Of a DNA stretch of 64,000 nt, positions 12,801-24,125 are shown piece after piece. Numbering within the stretch: the stretch's first letter is position 1; the number at the start of each line of letters is the position of its first letter. A program made the translations under genes and the position numbers. Origin of the DNA: Cheilinus undulatus (lineage: Eukaryota; Chordata; Actinopteri; Labriformes; Labridae). The stretch is from NCBI RefSeq assembly GCF_018320785.1, contig NC_054876.1, forward strand, positions 9,986,712 to 10,050,711, given 5' to 3'. Below the pieces are notes generated by a model. It was not told where the DNA came from, ran no database searches, and saw only the letters and a list, made by a program, of their open reading frames with translations.

Positions 12801-15800
12801 TTTTATTACAAATTCAGAACAGAGGATATAAAAAAGCAGAGCTCATAAACACTCGAGGGCTTCTCTAGTCAACATCGTCTCCTCTCATGTGACAAGCTGC
12901 GTTGAATCAAGCTCTGTCTAGCGTTCACTGATGCATACCCCGCCTGTCTGTTCACTTCATTCTTCAACACTTAGACTCATTGTTTTCTACTCACAGCGAC
13001 AGATACACAACACGCATCTTCTCTTTTATTTTTTACATCTGTACATCAAGTATCCTGTAGATCCTGAGCAAGGCCATTAAAAGGACCCAATCATCATGTC
13101 ATCATGTTATTAGTTTAGGTTTCAGTGAGAGGTCAAATTAAACAAACTGTCACTTTGGCTAAATAACACCAGCTACTTCAAGTTCTCTTACCAGCTGAAG
13201 TCTTAGTCATCCTTCATGAGCTGTCAGTTCCACTAATAATCAGTGTTTTACATGGGACACATTAGGAAAATGTTGAAATGTCATACTTAGTTATAAAGGA
13301 AAAACACACATGACCAAGACATCTGTAATGTACAGTAGTGATTAATGGTTGCATGGAATTAGAAAGGGCTGCACAGTGTGGAGTTTGCATGTTCTCCCTT
13401 ATACATGTCTATCTCCCACAGTGCAGGGACACTCATACTAATGCTAATTGGTGACCGTAAATTGTCTGTAAATGTGAGCGTGAGCAATTTTTATATTCTG
13501 TTTTCAAACTATAATGAAGTAAATTCAAACTGTAGCTCATTTCAATATCTAAGGGTGCTTTCATACTTTAAGTGTTATGCTCAGTTGAAATGAGTGAAGT
13601 TCGCCTCGTTTGTGTGGTTTGTTTGCAAGGCAAGACAAGTTTATTTGTATAGCACATTTCAGCAACAAGACAATTCAAAGTGTTTCACACAGGAAATTGA
13701 ATACAATGACAACGGAAAAAAGAAACAAAAAAGAAACATTTTAAAAGAAAAATGTAAAAATCGATAAAAGCAGCAAATAAAACCCACAAAAGATAAAAAC
13801 AAAGATATTAAAGTAAAAGTTATAGTTGGAGTGAAAACAGAAAATTTTAAAGGTGATGAAGTGTTTTAGTCAAAGGCAGCATTGAACAGGTGTGTCTTCA
13901 GCCTTGATTTAAGAGAGCTCAGACTTTCAGCAGACCTGATGTTTTCTGGGATTTTGTTCCAGATATACAGAGCATAGAAACTGAACGCTGATTCTCCATG
14001 TTTAGTTCTGTCTCTGGGGACACAGAGCAGGCCTGCACCAGACAACCTGAGTGGTCTGGAAAGTTCATACTGGACTAGAAGGTCTCTGATGTATTTTGGT
14101 CTAAACCATTCAGAGCTTTATTAGCTAACAGGAGTATTTTTTTTTTTTTAAGTCTATTCTTTGAGAGACATGGAGCCAGAACAGGACTGATATGGTCCAC
14201 TCTCTTGGTCTTAGGGAGGACTTGAGCAGCAGCGTTTTGAATCAGCTGCAGCTGTCTGGTTGACTTTTTAGGCAGACCAGTAAAGATACTGTTGCAGTAG
14301 TCAACCCGACTAAAGATAAATGCATGGACAAATCTTCAAGGTCCTGCTGCAACATAGTCCTTTAATCCTAGACATATTCTTGAGGTGATAATAAGATAAC
14401 TTTGTAATTGTTGTTATGTGGTTTTTAAAATTCAGGTCTGAATCCATGACAACACCCAGATTTCTAGCCTGGTCTGAGGTTTTTAACTGTAGTGACTAGA
14501 GTTGCATGATGACTTTTAAACATTCCTCCTTGGGTCCAAAAACAACTATCTTAGGTTTTTTCTCTGTTTAACTGAAGAAAATTATGGCACATCCACTCGG
14601 TAATTTGTTCCATGCCTTTACCCAGTGCTTTTATGGGGCCATAGTCACCTAGAGACATTGAAATGTAGAGCCCTGTGTCATCTGCATAGTTATAGTAGTT
14701 TATTTTGGTGTTTTCTATGATCAGAGAAAGTGGAAGCATGTAGATGTTAAACAGAAGAGGCCCCAGGATGGAGCCTTAGGGAACCCCACATTTAGTTTTG
14801 GTCTGCTCAGATTTAAAGTTAGCTATTGACACAAAATAATCCCTGCCCTTTAAGTAGGATGCAGACCAATCAAAAACTGTGCCAGACAGTCCCACCCAGT
14901 TTTCCAGTCGGTCAAGTAATATATAGTGGTCAGCTGTGTCCAATACAACACTGAGATCCAATAACGCTAAAACTGAAGTTCTGCCATGATCAGTGTTTAA
15001 GCAAATGTCATTAAACACTTTGACCAAAGTGGTCTTGGTGCTGTGATGTGGTCTAAAACCTGACTGGAAGACAGGGCTGGACTGGCAGTCTGGCATACTG
15101 GGCATTTTCCTGGTGGGCTGACCTACTGTGGGGCCAGTATAATCTATTTCTTTTCATTTTTTGCTAAGCACTTGCCCATAGGGCAGGGGCAGTGGCCCAT
15201 TGGCTGTTTACTTTATAATGACAGTTTACTGGCCCAATCATGTGTCCTAAAGGTCCATTTATCGCCCCCCCTTCCCACTCTGCTCCAGCTTAGAAAGTGA
15301 AACTAAAGTGTCTGGAGGAAAACAAAACTATTCGCAAGAACAGTTAGATTGCGATTGGATACAGAAATAGTTGTCAAATTAGAACAAAAAACTGCTGAGA
15401 TGCACAAAACTTGTGCAGACTTTTTCATGATATTCCCCATTTTGTAACTAAAATACTGTGTTTTAAACTTTCAAACACACCATGTATTAAAATTATTAAT
15501 TGACGGAAGAATACTTCTTGCTGCTGAGATTTCAGTCTGGATTTGGTAGCCTTTTATATTTTGTTAAATCACTCTGAGTATCTGAAAAATGATGACTTGC
15601 AGACAGCAGACTTATTCATGTGAATAGCTGTTCATGTGCTGCTGACTTCCCCTTTTACTGTATGTCAATATGCTGATAAAACTGTGGGTTGATTTATTCG
15701 GTGTATAACCAGCTTTATGTGACCACTCAGAGTGATCTCCTTTGTCAGGGTTGGTGAAGAAACCCTAGGAAGCTTGAACTCACTTGCTAACCCCCAGGAG

Positions 15801-16600
15801 TGTGTACGTCATGGGTAGAGGGATGTTAAAGGCTTGACATCATTGATTAGCTCAACCTGGCGGCCTAGCAGTATCTCTGAGGTCTGACGGGGGCCTCCTG
15901 GCTGCCAGCCTCAGTAGAAAGATACTTACCTTCTGGGTCCTACAGCCTTTCCTGGGGGAGCGTGAACACAGACTCCAAACTTTTTAGAAGATTACAAGGT
16001 CCAATAAACAGCCTGGCTCTGAAAGTTTAGCTTATGCTTACTGTGTAAGGGTCCAAATGAAAGGTAAACTCAGACTGATTGGTCTTACTGAAGTAAGATT
16101 TTTATTATTAGTAGTGTTACTGGTTTGAAAGTTCAACAGCCTCTGATCTAGAGCAGAAAAATGACATTGATGAATGTGTCTTGGAGTCTTTTTCCCGAGT
16201 TCCACATCACTTAAATCCTTGATTGTAATTAGATTTTTCCTTATCTTACACAGATGCACTTTCTGTCATGTTGTCTTTGCCCTCTGCTCCTTCATTAATC
16301 TATAGTATTGATTCTCCTAATCTTGTTTGTCTCTGTAGTTTGTATGCCTTTTTATAAGTTGACCTTGTGACTGAATAAAACCGCAAATTCTCAATGTCTC
16401 TCTCCCTCTTTCTCTACATAGAGGTCTTTGAGGACCTGACCGTGGCCGTGCAGGAAAAAGACTCATTGGCGTCGGAGCTACATGTGCGTCACATCGCCAT
16501 CGAGCAGCTCTTCAAGAACTGTGCCAAACTGCCGTGGCTTCAGATCAGCAGGGCCGGAGTCAAAGCTAGCAGCAGTGGCAGCAGCGGCCCCGTGGAGTGA
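9325..16600 (+). CDS. eurl: EURL (C21orf91 homologue), 3' coding exons
   Basis: Three exons join in frame: 9325-9828, 12535-12597 and 16422-16600 (TGA at 16598-16600), giving 247 residues. This compares with about 297 for human EURL, so only the N-terminal exon or exons (about 45 residues, including the Cys-x-x-Cys motifs) are missing, upstream of the window. The first exon carries the family signature [20 protein letters not shown] and, further on, [12 protein letters not shown]. The last two exons form the conserved C-terminal coiled coil with [23 protein letters not shown] ('early undifferentiated retina and lens') is a vertebrate protein linked to neural development; its biochemical activity is poorly defined. 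On human chromosome 21 it neighbours BTG3, which is also the next conserved gene here. Splice sites are canonical and phases agree. The assignment rests on recalled family similarity; confidence is high. Confidence 0.92.
9829..12534 (+). other. EURL intron; nothing else recognised
   Basis: Bounded by GTGAGA at 9829 and CTTTTCTTCCAG ending at 12534. It contains a poly(T) run near 10505. A short block around 10880-10970 ('CTGCCTCAGTAATCGGCC') resembles the decayed hAT-like repeat seen at 57101-57450. No exon was seen. Confidence 0.6.
12535..12597 (+). CDS. eurl: EURL exon: start of C-terminal coiled coil
   Basis: A 63-bp exon with acceptor TTCTTCCAG before 12535 and donor ACAGA|GTAAGT at 12598. 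Joined to the previous exon it reads [20 protein letters not shown], a leucine-rich helix that aligns with the family's C-terminal coiled coil. Too short to stand alone; the frame continuity on both sides supports it. Confidence 0.88.
13373..13485 (+). repeat. Fragment of a common teleost dispersed repeat
   Basis: The text runs 'GTGGAGTTTGCATGTTCTCC' and later 'TAATTGGTGACCGTAAATTG'. The same order of blocks appears at 47850-48126 inside BTG3, in the same orientation. It is a well-known abundant fish repeat. Only the middle portion survives here. Confidence 0.6.
13627..15068 (-). mobile_element. L2-like LINE relic (reverse transcriptase and C-terminus)
   Basis: On the minus strand the reverse-transcriptase fingers/palm can be read from about 15068 to 14551. 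It includes [14 protein letters not shown], a GVP-stop-GSILGP site where PQGSILGP is expected, and the catalytic box [10 protein letters not shown]. The typical C-terminal portion ([20 protein letters not shown]) follows with frame breaks down to about 13880. The + strand start at 13627 (AAGGCAAGACAAGTTTATTT) is the element's 3' tail. The PQG codon has become a stop, so the copy is dead. It lies antisense in the last intron of EURL. The order of motifs and the YADD box point to the L2/CR1-like group rather than L1. Confidence 0.85.
15069..15300. repeat. Probable fragment of another dispersed repeat next to the LINE
   Basis: The sequence beginning GGGCTGGACTGGCAGTCTGG, with later GCAGGGGCAGTGGCCCATTG, has the look of a common fish hAT-like repeat end abutting the LINE. 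Borders are uncertain. Confidence 0.35.
16422..16600 (+). CDS. eurl: EURL last coding exon: coiled coil and C-terminus
   Basis: The acceptor TTTCTCTACATAG precedes 16422. Phase 1 joins to the previous exon as a lysine codon. The encoded [20 protein letters not shown] then [20 protein letters not shown] is nearly invariant in EURL proteins. The tail is serine/glycine-rich ([10 protein letters not shown]) and ends at TGA. Human EURL ends in a different short tail, so the last 15 residues are lineage-specific. Confidence 0.92.
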
Positions 16601-18535
16601 CGACCAAGAGTGAGGCGGAAGCTGACGAACACTTTAAGCTGTCTGAGGAGCCTTTATGTACACTGAGTGACTTTTACAGCACTACGGCGGTGTAAGATCT
16701 ACATTAGAGAAGCATTAAAGGCTGAGTGGACTTGGCCTCTGCTCTCCTGGTTGCAGTGATGATGCAAGGATTAACAGTGGTTTGCTGTTAAAACAAACTG
16801 CTCATATGGCCTGAATTACACCCAACTCATGGACTCAGAATAGATTTTGATAGTGGAGTTGGGCCCCAGTACAAGACGAGGATGTCTTTTCTTCATGAAA
16901 GATTTACCTTCACATAGACTGAAAACTGTGTCTGCAAAATTCTCATCAATAATATTTGTCTGGTTTTATTTTTTACTTTGGTTTAACTTTTGTCAAACGT
17001 TTCAGTCAAACAGTTTTCATTTTTAGATACTTTTGAGTTTCTTGTCATGTTAGACATGACTTTTTAATCCTGGGTTTTAGCATTGCTGAATACTTCTCTG
17101 TATGTCATCTGATGGTGTGTTACAGTATTGTATAACATAGCTTTGATGCAGATTATAGGGGCAATGGTAGTATGAGCATTTCAAGTGCATTTGTAACTAA
17201 AAATAGAAGCACATGTGCGTAAAGCCTTTGATAAGCTGCCCAATCTACCCACCTACCTATCAGACACTGCTGAAAGTAGAGTTTGATTTGTCTTTTAATG
17301 TTAAAACATTAACAAGGTTTTATTTTGTTTATCTAAGCTGCTCAAAGTGGCGTAATGAATTCAAAATTAGTTTCAGCCTTACTCTCAGATGCTCTAATTG
17401 GACAAGACAGTTTGAGCAGATATTCCTACAAATACTCAACATTTTACATTCTTAGGGCCTGTGTCCATAGCTGCAGATTTTTGCACTGAAGGCACCCACA
17501 ATCTCTCACAGATGCTTATTGTTGCTAGGTAACAAAAGTTGACTTCTGCTGTTCTCTAAAGGATCTGTAAGGTCTGTGTCAAACAGCGCCTTGTGCTTAG
17601 TAGTTGCCTTTGTTCAAGGAAATATCAAAACAGTTGTCAAGGTATCCTGTCCTGGTATTGGAAGCTGATCTTGGTTTGGAATTCGTGCCCGAGTCAGATC
17701 TAATGGTCTCTCCTCTGCCATTGCTTTTGACAAAGCTAATATCAGAAATCCTGCCCATCTTTAATAAGATTGGTCAGTGAGGGAGAAGTGACAATAGCAA
17801 GCACAGAATTGTTCAAAAAATGTAACTTTTCTCAGCTGAGACTACCATGAGCATCGTTGTTAGGTAGTGTTATTTTTTAAACATTACAACCCTTGTTGCC
17901 CTCATACTTGCGTGCATCTGTCATGTTGGAGTGGACAACTAACCCACTAGTTGTCGCCATCTTTCATGGAGCTACTTTGTTGCTGCTCCGTCCATCCCAT
18001 AGACTGAAGAAAGAACCATCTGTCCTCTGCTCAGCTGTGCTTTTGTAGTTGTCCCTGTGCCCAGTTGAGCGAATATCATTGATATTTTTAGAAACTCACT
18101 CAATATATGGAGGTATTTTTTTAAACTCAGTTAAGTTCCACCTTTTTTCAAAACGATTCTTCTTTGTCGTCTTCTGCTCTAGGGTCAGGTTTGCCGATGG
18201 TATTGCTAGGTTTGGTCCGTATCATTAAGCTTTGCGAGAATATACAAAAAAGGATGAAATGAACGCTGAGTATGAACAGAAAGGTCTATGTGTATCCGTC
18301 TCAAATGTAGAATATCAATGAACTTTTATATTATCAAAAATGTAAACCCAAGTTAGTTGCAAAAACAGCACACAGCTGACAGTAGACTTTTCTCTGCCTT
18401 CAAATATGTCGCCCCCCACGTCATTACAAAACCTTGTCTAAGGCTAGAATCTGCAACTGTGCAGCCTGATAACATAAAACAGCCATTGTAACTTTCACTC
18501 CTCTGGTATGCTCACAATCAGGAAAAGAACAGGGC

Positions 18536-18580
18536 AGACATACAGTATTATGCACAGGCTGTGCGTAATACTGCATGTCT
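18536..18580. other. 21-bp hairpin with 3-nt loop
   Basis: The arms are 18536-18556 and 18560-18580. They pair over 21 positions with one A-C mismatch and one G-U wobble if transcribed as +. The loop is GGC. It lies inside the inferred EURL 3'UTR. It could be an RNA structure or the palindromic stub of a MITE. Confidence 0.75.
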
Positions 18581-20904
18581 AATGCAGACAATACAGCATG
18601 AGCTTGTACTTATGTTTCGTGTTGATATTGTTGTCCCTTTTGTTTAAAAATTCAACATAATTGGGATAGTTCAGTTAAATACTGTCCTTTCTGCTATCTC
18701 ACAAGCTCAATCATGCTCCGATAAAGCTGCGTCTAGGAACTACTACAGAGCACACACTTCGGTATTTTCTTTTTTATTCGTCTTTTTTTTGTGACAAAAG
18801 ATGAAGGGCCATAGGGCAGTTTTCTTCCAGTAAGAGATACTTTTATGAAAAAAGAACTAATAATGGATTACTTGAACTGCAAAACCAACACATTATGTGG
18901 CTAGTTAAAACAAAGAAGCAATCCAAGTACTCTCACCAGTTACTTTGTTACCCAAACACTGTTGAGTGCAGTGACAACAAACAGCTGACACTGAGGCTGT
19001 TGCAGAGGCTACTGCAGTACATTGGTTTTGAATTGAAAATGGGAGCTAACAGCACAAAAATGGCTATGGACACAAGCCAAGTTATCAAGTTAATAAACCT
19101 GTAGCTAGATAAATCTAAACATGATTAATTATACGGATAAATCTAGGTTTCTTAAAATGACAAAACATGTTGTACTAAAGAATTTTGACTCAAAAAGAGG
19201 CATTCAAGGCTCAAACTTTTGGGACTCAAGCTAGATTTGAGTAACACGCAGGTGTTAGAATGCTGAACCAGCTTGCTGTGTCACTGATGGTGTAGAGCTT
19301 ATCTTCTTTTTTGTTAGCTTGTTAACATGTAAAATGTTGAGGGAGGGGGTCAGATAATTTTGTTCAGGTCCTGCCCGTTGGATACCATGGGAATTTCAGC
19401 TCGTATAACAAAAAAATGCTCCTTAAATTAATTGCTGGCCCTTAATTTAAATTGGAAAGTCAGCACCCATCAGTGATCTTTAGAATCACTGCCAGTAAGA
19501 TAAATGGAGGTTGGAAAGTTGGATAGTTTTAAGGCTCAACCAGCCGTGCCGGTTTTTGTTTATGGGGGTGATGACTATTTTGGGAGTGTCTATGATTTCG
19601 CACAATCAAACAGCAGTTTATCAAGCAGTCGGTGGATATATCAGCAAACGAAGCTTCTTATATTAACACGCCTGCTTAAAGGGAAAAGTGTTGTTCAGTT
19701 GAGCTTTGGCTTTATTGTAGCTTTTATTACTGGTGACTTTTACTTGACATTAAGTGTGAAATGTTTGTTTTTTTGTTGTTTAGCTTTCAAGCACAAGTCA
19801 AACATATGGCTGTAAACTAAGAGTGCTATGAAAAGAAAGTTGCATCTATAGAGAGAATCCAGCTGCCAAACCAAAGTGTGTATTTTCAGTTTGTGTATGA
19901 TCTTAAAGCATTTACCGTGGATTAAATTAAGAGAGGATGTTGCAATACCAAACAGATTTCAAATACGTGGCTTAATAAAGTACGGGTTACTTTTGTTGGA
20001 AATGATTCATTTTAAGTACATATGTTTAATTGGCTTGTTTAGTGTTTTCTGTCGTATGCTGTGTCATATTTAATCGTTGCTTTCAAGTATTGGCTGGAGA
20101 GCTACGTTAAAGTTGCAGCAATACAAGCACGATGGATTTTAGTCTACTGTGCCTCTGGAGGTCCCTGATTTTTAAACAGAAGGAGACAAAGAAAGGTTGT
20201 ATTAATAGTCATTGTTGCAGAAGTCTGCAGTTTTATTATTCAGGAACCCTATGCAAGAAAGAGAGAAATCAATCAGAAGCCTTATTGAGTAGATCTCAGA
20301 GTATTTGTCCATCTGAGTTCTCCTCAGAGGAGTCACAGAGCGAGTCGAGTATTAAATGCTGCTGAAGGACGAGGTCAAAACCAGAAAGATGTTTAGAAAA
20401 TCTCAGCTTTGTTGGTGTATCTCTCTTGTGCTCTCTTTGTAAGAGATTCAATGTATTTGACCCCTGGTAGGGTTACAAGTTAAAGGTTTTAGCTCCATTT
20501 TACACTTTTTTCTTGTTTTTATCTGTCTTCAGTGTGCTTGAATATGAGAAAATATTCACATCACCGGTCTTTCAAACCGCTCATTCATTTGATGTGTGTT
20601 TTTTATGTGTGTTTTATGAATGCTGTGTTTTTGTGTACTGTGGAAACACGCCTGGGCTTGTTGCTCAGGCTGCCTAGCTTTGGTTTTTCTTTCTTTATCA
20701 TTTACAGGAGATGTAAGCAAACCTGTTACACTTTCACCTCCTTCCTTTTAGACTTGATTCTTTGTTCATTTGTTTTCTGATGTTGAACAAAGCTGAATTT
20801 GTGTTGTGTGATTCATTTCTATTTATTCTGTGTGTTCATGGACCTAAAACAGGCTGTGTGATTTGTGCTTAAGTGACAGTTTGTATCATTTTGTAAAGTA
20901 TTTC

Positions 20905-20910
20905 AATAAA
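20905..20910 (+). promoter_or_regulatory. eurl: Candidate EURL poly(A) signal (AATAAA)
   Basis: A canonical hexamer followed by T-rich sequence, about 4.3 kb after the stop codon. It is the most convincing distal site on this strand before the Tc1 element at 21270. Confidence 0.5.
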
Positions 20911-21269
20911 ATGAAAATATTTTTACTATATTTTGTTTTATCTTCTCCATTATACCTGCTGTATAAGAGGCCCTGGTACAGCCATGTGATCATTAGGGAG
21001 GAAGATTCATAAATGTGCAGTTGTTGTATAGAATATGACCATGAAAGTGGAATTTCTTGCCCACACAGTACACAAAGAATTCCTAAACAATTCAACAGGG
21101 CAGAATGATTGGAAAAGCTTTTATTAAAAAAAAAAAAAAAGTTACAAATAAATAATCTTCCTATATTTCAACATGTCGTCATGACAAACCTTAATACTCT
21201 TTAATAGTTAGCCCTTTCTCAGTAAAAGTATCACTGGATCAGTAGTGTTCGCCTCCATTCAATCTATTC

Positions 21270-22677
21270 TGACCCCAATTTCAAAAAAGTTGGGACGCTG
21301 TGTACAATGTAAATAAAAACAATGCGATAATTATCAAATCTCATAACCCCTTTTTTTAATTCACAAACGAACATAAACAGCATATCAGATGTTGAAACAG
21401 ACATTTGTCATTTCATGAAAAGTATTAGCTCATTTTGAATTTGATTGCAGCACAGCTCAAAAAGTTGGGACAGGGCCATGTTTACCGTTGTGTTGCATCC
21501 TCTCTTATTTCAACAGACTGTAAATGTCAGGAGAGTGAGAAGACCAGTGGAGGTTTGGGAGAGGAATGTTGTCCCATTCTTGTCTGATGTAGGATTCTAG
21601 CTGCTCAACAGTCATGGGTCTGGATTTTTTATTTTATGCCAAATATTTTCTATCTGTGAAAGTTCTGGACTGCAGCACATGGACTCTTTTACAAAGCCAT
21701 GCTATACTGATGGATGCAGTATGTGGTTTAGCATTTTATTAGCGTATTTGATTAATACCGCTATCTACTTTTCAGCATTGATGGTTCCTCTCCAGATGTG
21801 AAAGCTACCCACACCACAAGCACTAATGCAACCCCATACCATCAGAGATGCAGACTTTGGAACTGTGAGCTGAAAACAAGCTGGATGGTCCCTCTTATTA
21901 TGTCTGCAAATTTCCAAAAAGAATTTTAACTTTTGAGTCATCTGACCACAGAACAGTTTTTCATTTTGCTTTAATCCAATTTAAATGAGCTTTGGCCCTG
22001 AGAGGACGGCAATGTTTCTGGATCATGTTCACATATGGCCTCTTCTTTGCACGATACAGCTTTAACGTGCATGTGTGGACGGCACAGTGAACTGTGTCCA
22101 CAGACAATGGTTTCTGAAAGTGTGTTGGAGCCCATGCAGTGATTTCCAGCACAAAGTTATGTTTTGAATGCAGTGACGCCTGGGGACAAAGATCACGAGC
22201 ATTCAATACTGACCTTTGGCCTTGTCCCTTGCACACAAAGATTTCTCCAGATTCTCTGAATCTCTTGATGATAATATGTTAAAATGGTAAATCTTCACAA
22301 TTTTAGACACTTTTTTTTCATTGAACCTCTGCCCACATTTACTTCTGAGAGACTCTGCCTCTCTAAAATGCTCCTTTTATACCAAGTAATGTTACTGAGC
22401 TGTTGTCAATTAACCGATTTTGTTGCAAAATGCTCCTACAGCTGTTTTTCATTAGTACCACTTACTTTTCCAGCCTTTTGTTGCCCTGTCCTTACTATTT
22501 TGAAATATGTTGCTGCCATCAAATGCAAAATGAGCTAATACTCTCATGAAATGGTAAAATGTCTCAGTTTCAACATCTGGTTTGTTGTTTATGTCCTATT
22601 GTGAATAAAACATGAATTTATGAGATTCGACAATCATTGAAATTCTGCTTTTGTTTTCTTTTTAAACAGCGTCCCAA
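21270..22677 (-). mobile_element. Tc1/mariner-type transposon, degenerate, antisense
   Basis: The left end reads GACCCCAATTTCAAAAAAGT, then TGGGACGCTGTGTACAATG. The right end contains the inverted match ending CAGCGTCCCAA at about 22677. Subterminal inverted repeats extend about 100-200 bp (TCAAATCTCATAA against TTATGAGATTCGACAATCA). A minus-strand frame (22236-21961) encodes transposase text SVDTVHCAVHTCTLKLYRAK and YVNMIQK, typical of fish Tc1-like transposases. Further matching sequence continues in other frames towards 21480. Frameshifts and a deletion make it inactive. The outer end of the right repeat is lost into the AGTACT-rich array. Confidence 0.85.
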
Positions 22678-22950
22678 GTACTAGTTTATTAGTACTACCA
22701 GAGGTACTAATACTAATAGTAACACTATCCATCTGTTTTCTGTTATCTGCACTGCTAGCAGTTCTTTTAGAAAAGTAATACTGTGAGTGTTTTTGGCTGC
22801 TACTAGAACTAACTGTTGTACCTGTATCACTATTTCTGGCTCTACTAGTACTAGTAAGAGCCAAAAGATTCCCTAGTATTACTGATATTAGTTCTATTAG
22901 CTCTGTGATACTAGTACTGTGACTCTTATTAAGTCATATTTTTAGTACTA
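22678..22950. repeat. Degenerate AGTACT/ACTAGT-rich array
   Basis: About 270 bp in which TAGTACTA/ACTAGTAC-like words recur at irregular 10-30 bp spacing, for example near 22678, 22695, 22850, 22905 and 22945. It starts exactly where the Tc1 terminal repeat stops. The words are themselves near-palindromic. A 76-codon Ser/Thr-rich frame on the minus strand here is a product of the repeat. Confidence 0.6.
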
Positions 22951-23389
22951 GTGCTAAGAATTAAATCATCTATGTTTAAAGCCACAAACATTTCTTCTCC
23001 CATTTTGATGCTCTGGTTCAGCTTCAGCACACTGTCTTCACCATGTCTGCATGTCTAAATGCATCGTCTGCTGCCATGTGATCGGCTGATATTTAAGTAA
23101 GTAAACAGTTTAACAGGTATACCTAATAAATTGATCATTGAGGGTACTTGGGTACCCAAGAGTAACAACTTTCCATTGCCTTATCTTCTAAGAGTGGACT
23201 GATTTGGTTTGAAGAACATTTTTTAGTCTTAAAGAGCATACAAAGTCCGAGGTTGTTGCAGTGTGGAGCAGATGGAGGTTGGATGCCCCCTTGTGGACAA
23301 AATATGATAAAACTGCCTACAGGTTTAACTACGGATGGTCCTGGTGCTGCTTAGAAAAATAAAGGGGATTTATTTCTAGGAAACATGCC

Positions 23390-23555
23390 CATATATATAC
23401 ACTTTATTTGTTCATCCTTATACTTTAAACTGTGTATTTTAAGGACTGAAGTTTTAGGTCTGAACTTTAACTTAATTTTAACAAACTTAAATATCAGCAT
23501 GGGTTTCGCAATCACTTGTAAATATCAACATATTGGCAATCAAATATACATCCCA
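23390..23555. repeat. Copy of the dispersed AT-rich MITE-like family
   Basis: It contains TTTAAGGACTGAAGTTTTAG, TAAATATCAGCATGGG and TGTAAATATCAACATATTGG in the same order as at 871-1300, 6161-6389 and 60930-61145. Confidence 0.55.
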
Positions 23556-23854
23556 GGTCAAGGCATTTATTTATGTTCTTTGTAATAATTTAATCAGTCA
23601 ATTGTAAAATTAATATGAAGGTAAAACACTCATTATAATGCATTATCAGTACTTAAAATAATTTATTGATTCACACTTAAAAAACAATGATATACCTAAC
23701 ATGCACAATGTAAAAATATCATGGATTTTTAAAGTCTGACAGCTGAGCACCAACAATTTAGTCTAGTTTAAGTCTCTGTAACAAAAACCTAAACTTACTG
23801 TTAGTCAGAGTTTTGAACTACCAAATGTCTATTTTTAGCTCGTTTTAGTCTAGT

Positions 23855-24074
23855 CAGTGGTTCTTAAATGATGCGGCATTGCCCACTGGTGTATCTTGGT
23901 ACACGTTTAGGGGTGCCGTAGGAATTTGTACAACCATACGTAGTTACTACAGCCACACAAGTAAAGGAACTGTAACACCTACTATAGAAGCTCTTTTTGT
24001 TTAGATATGACCGTGGTGTGCCTTTGAGATTTTGGCTTTAACTTGGATCTGGACAAATAAGGTAAAAACCACTG
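23855..24074. mobile_element. hAT-type MITE nested in another repeat
   Basis: The left end is CAGTGGTTCTTAAATG. The right end, read in reverse complement, is CAGTGGTTTTTACC. The surrounding TTTTAGTC-type sequence (about 23760-23854 and 24075-24125) is the same family as 49761-50241, so this MITE jumped into an older repeat. Flanks GTCTAGT and CTCTAAT agree at 5 of 7. Confidence 0.55.
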
Positions 24075-24125
24075 CTCTAATTGACAATCATTTTAATAGT
24101 TTTAGTCAACAAAATTAACCATTTG

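Larger units (their letters stand above)
16601..20930 (+). other. eurl: Probable long 3'UTR of EURL
   Basis: No splice donor or new gene start is evident after the EURL stop. The stretch is AT/T-rich and ends with AATAAA at 20905-20910, followed by T-rich sequence, a plausible poly(A) site. Earlier weak signals exist (for example AATAAA at 19092). Open frames within it are short and unrecognised. A strong hairpin lies at 18536-18580. The exact transcript end is inferred. Confidence 0.5.

Noticed and set aside
18536-18580. Hairpin as a microRNA gene
   Set aside because: A 3-nt terminal loop and a 21-bp stem are too short for a standard precursor; kept only as a structural observation.
22634-22864. 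Ser/Thr-rich 76-codon minus-strand frame
   Set aside because: Generated by the AGTACT-rich array.
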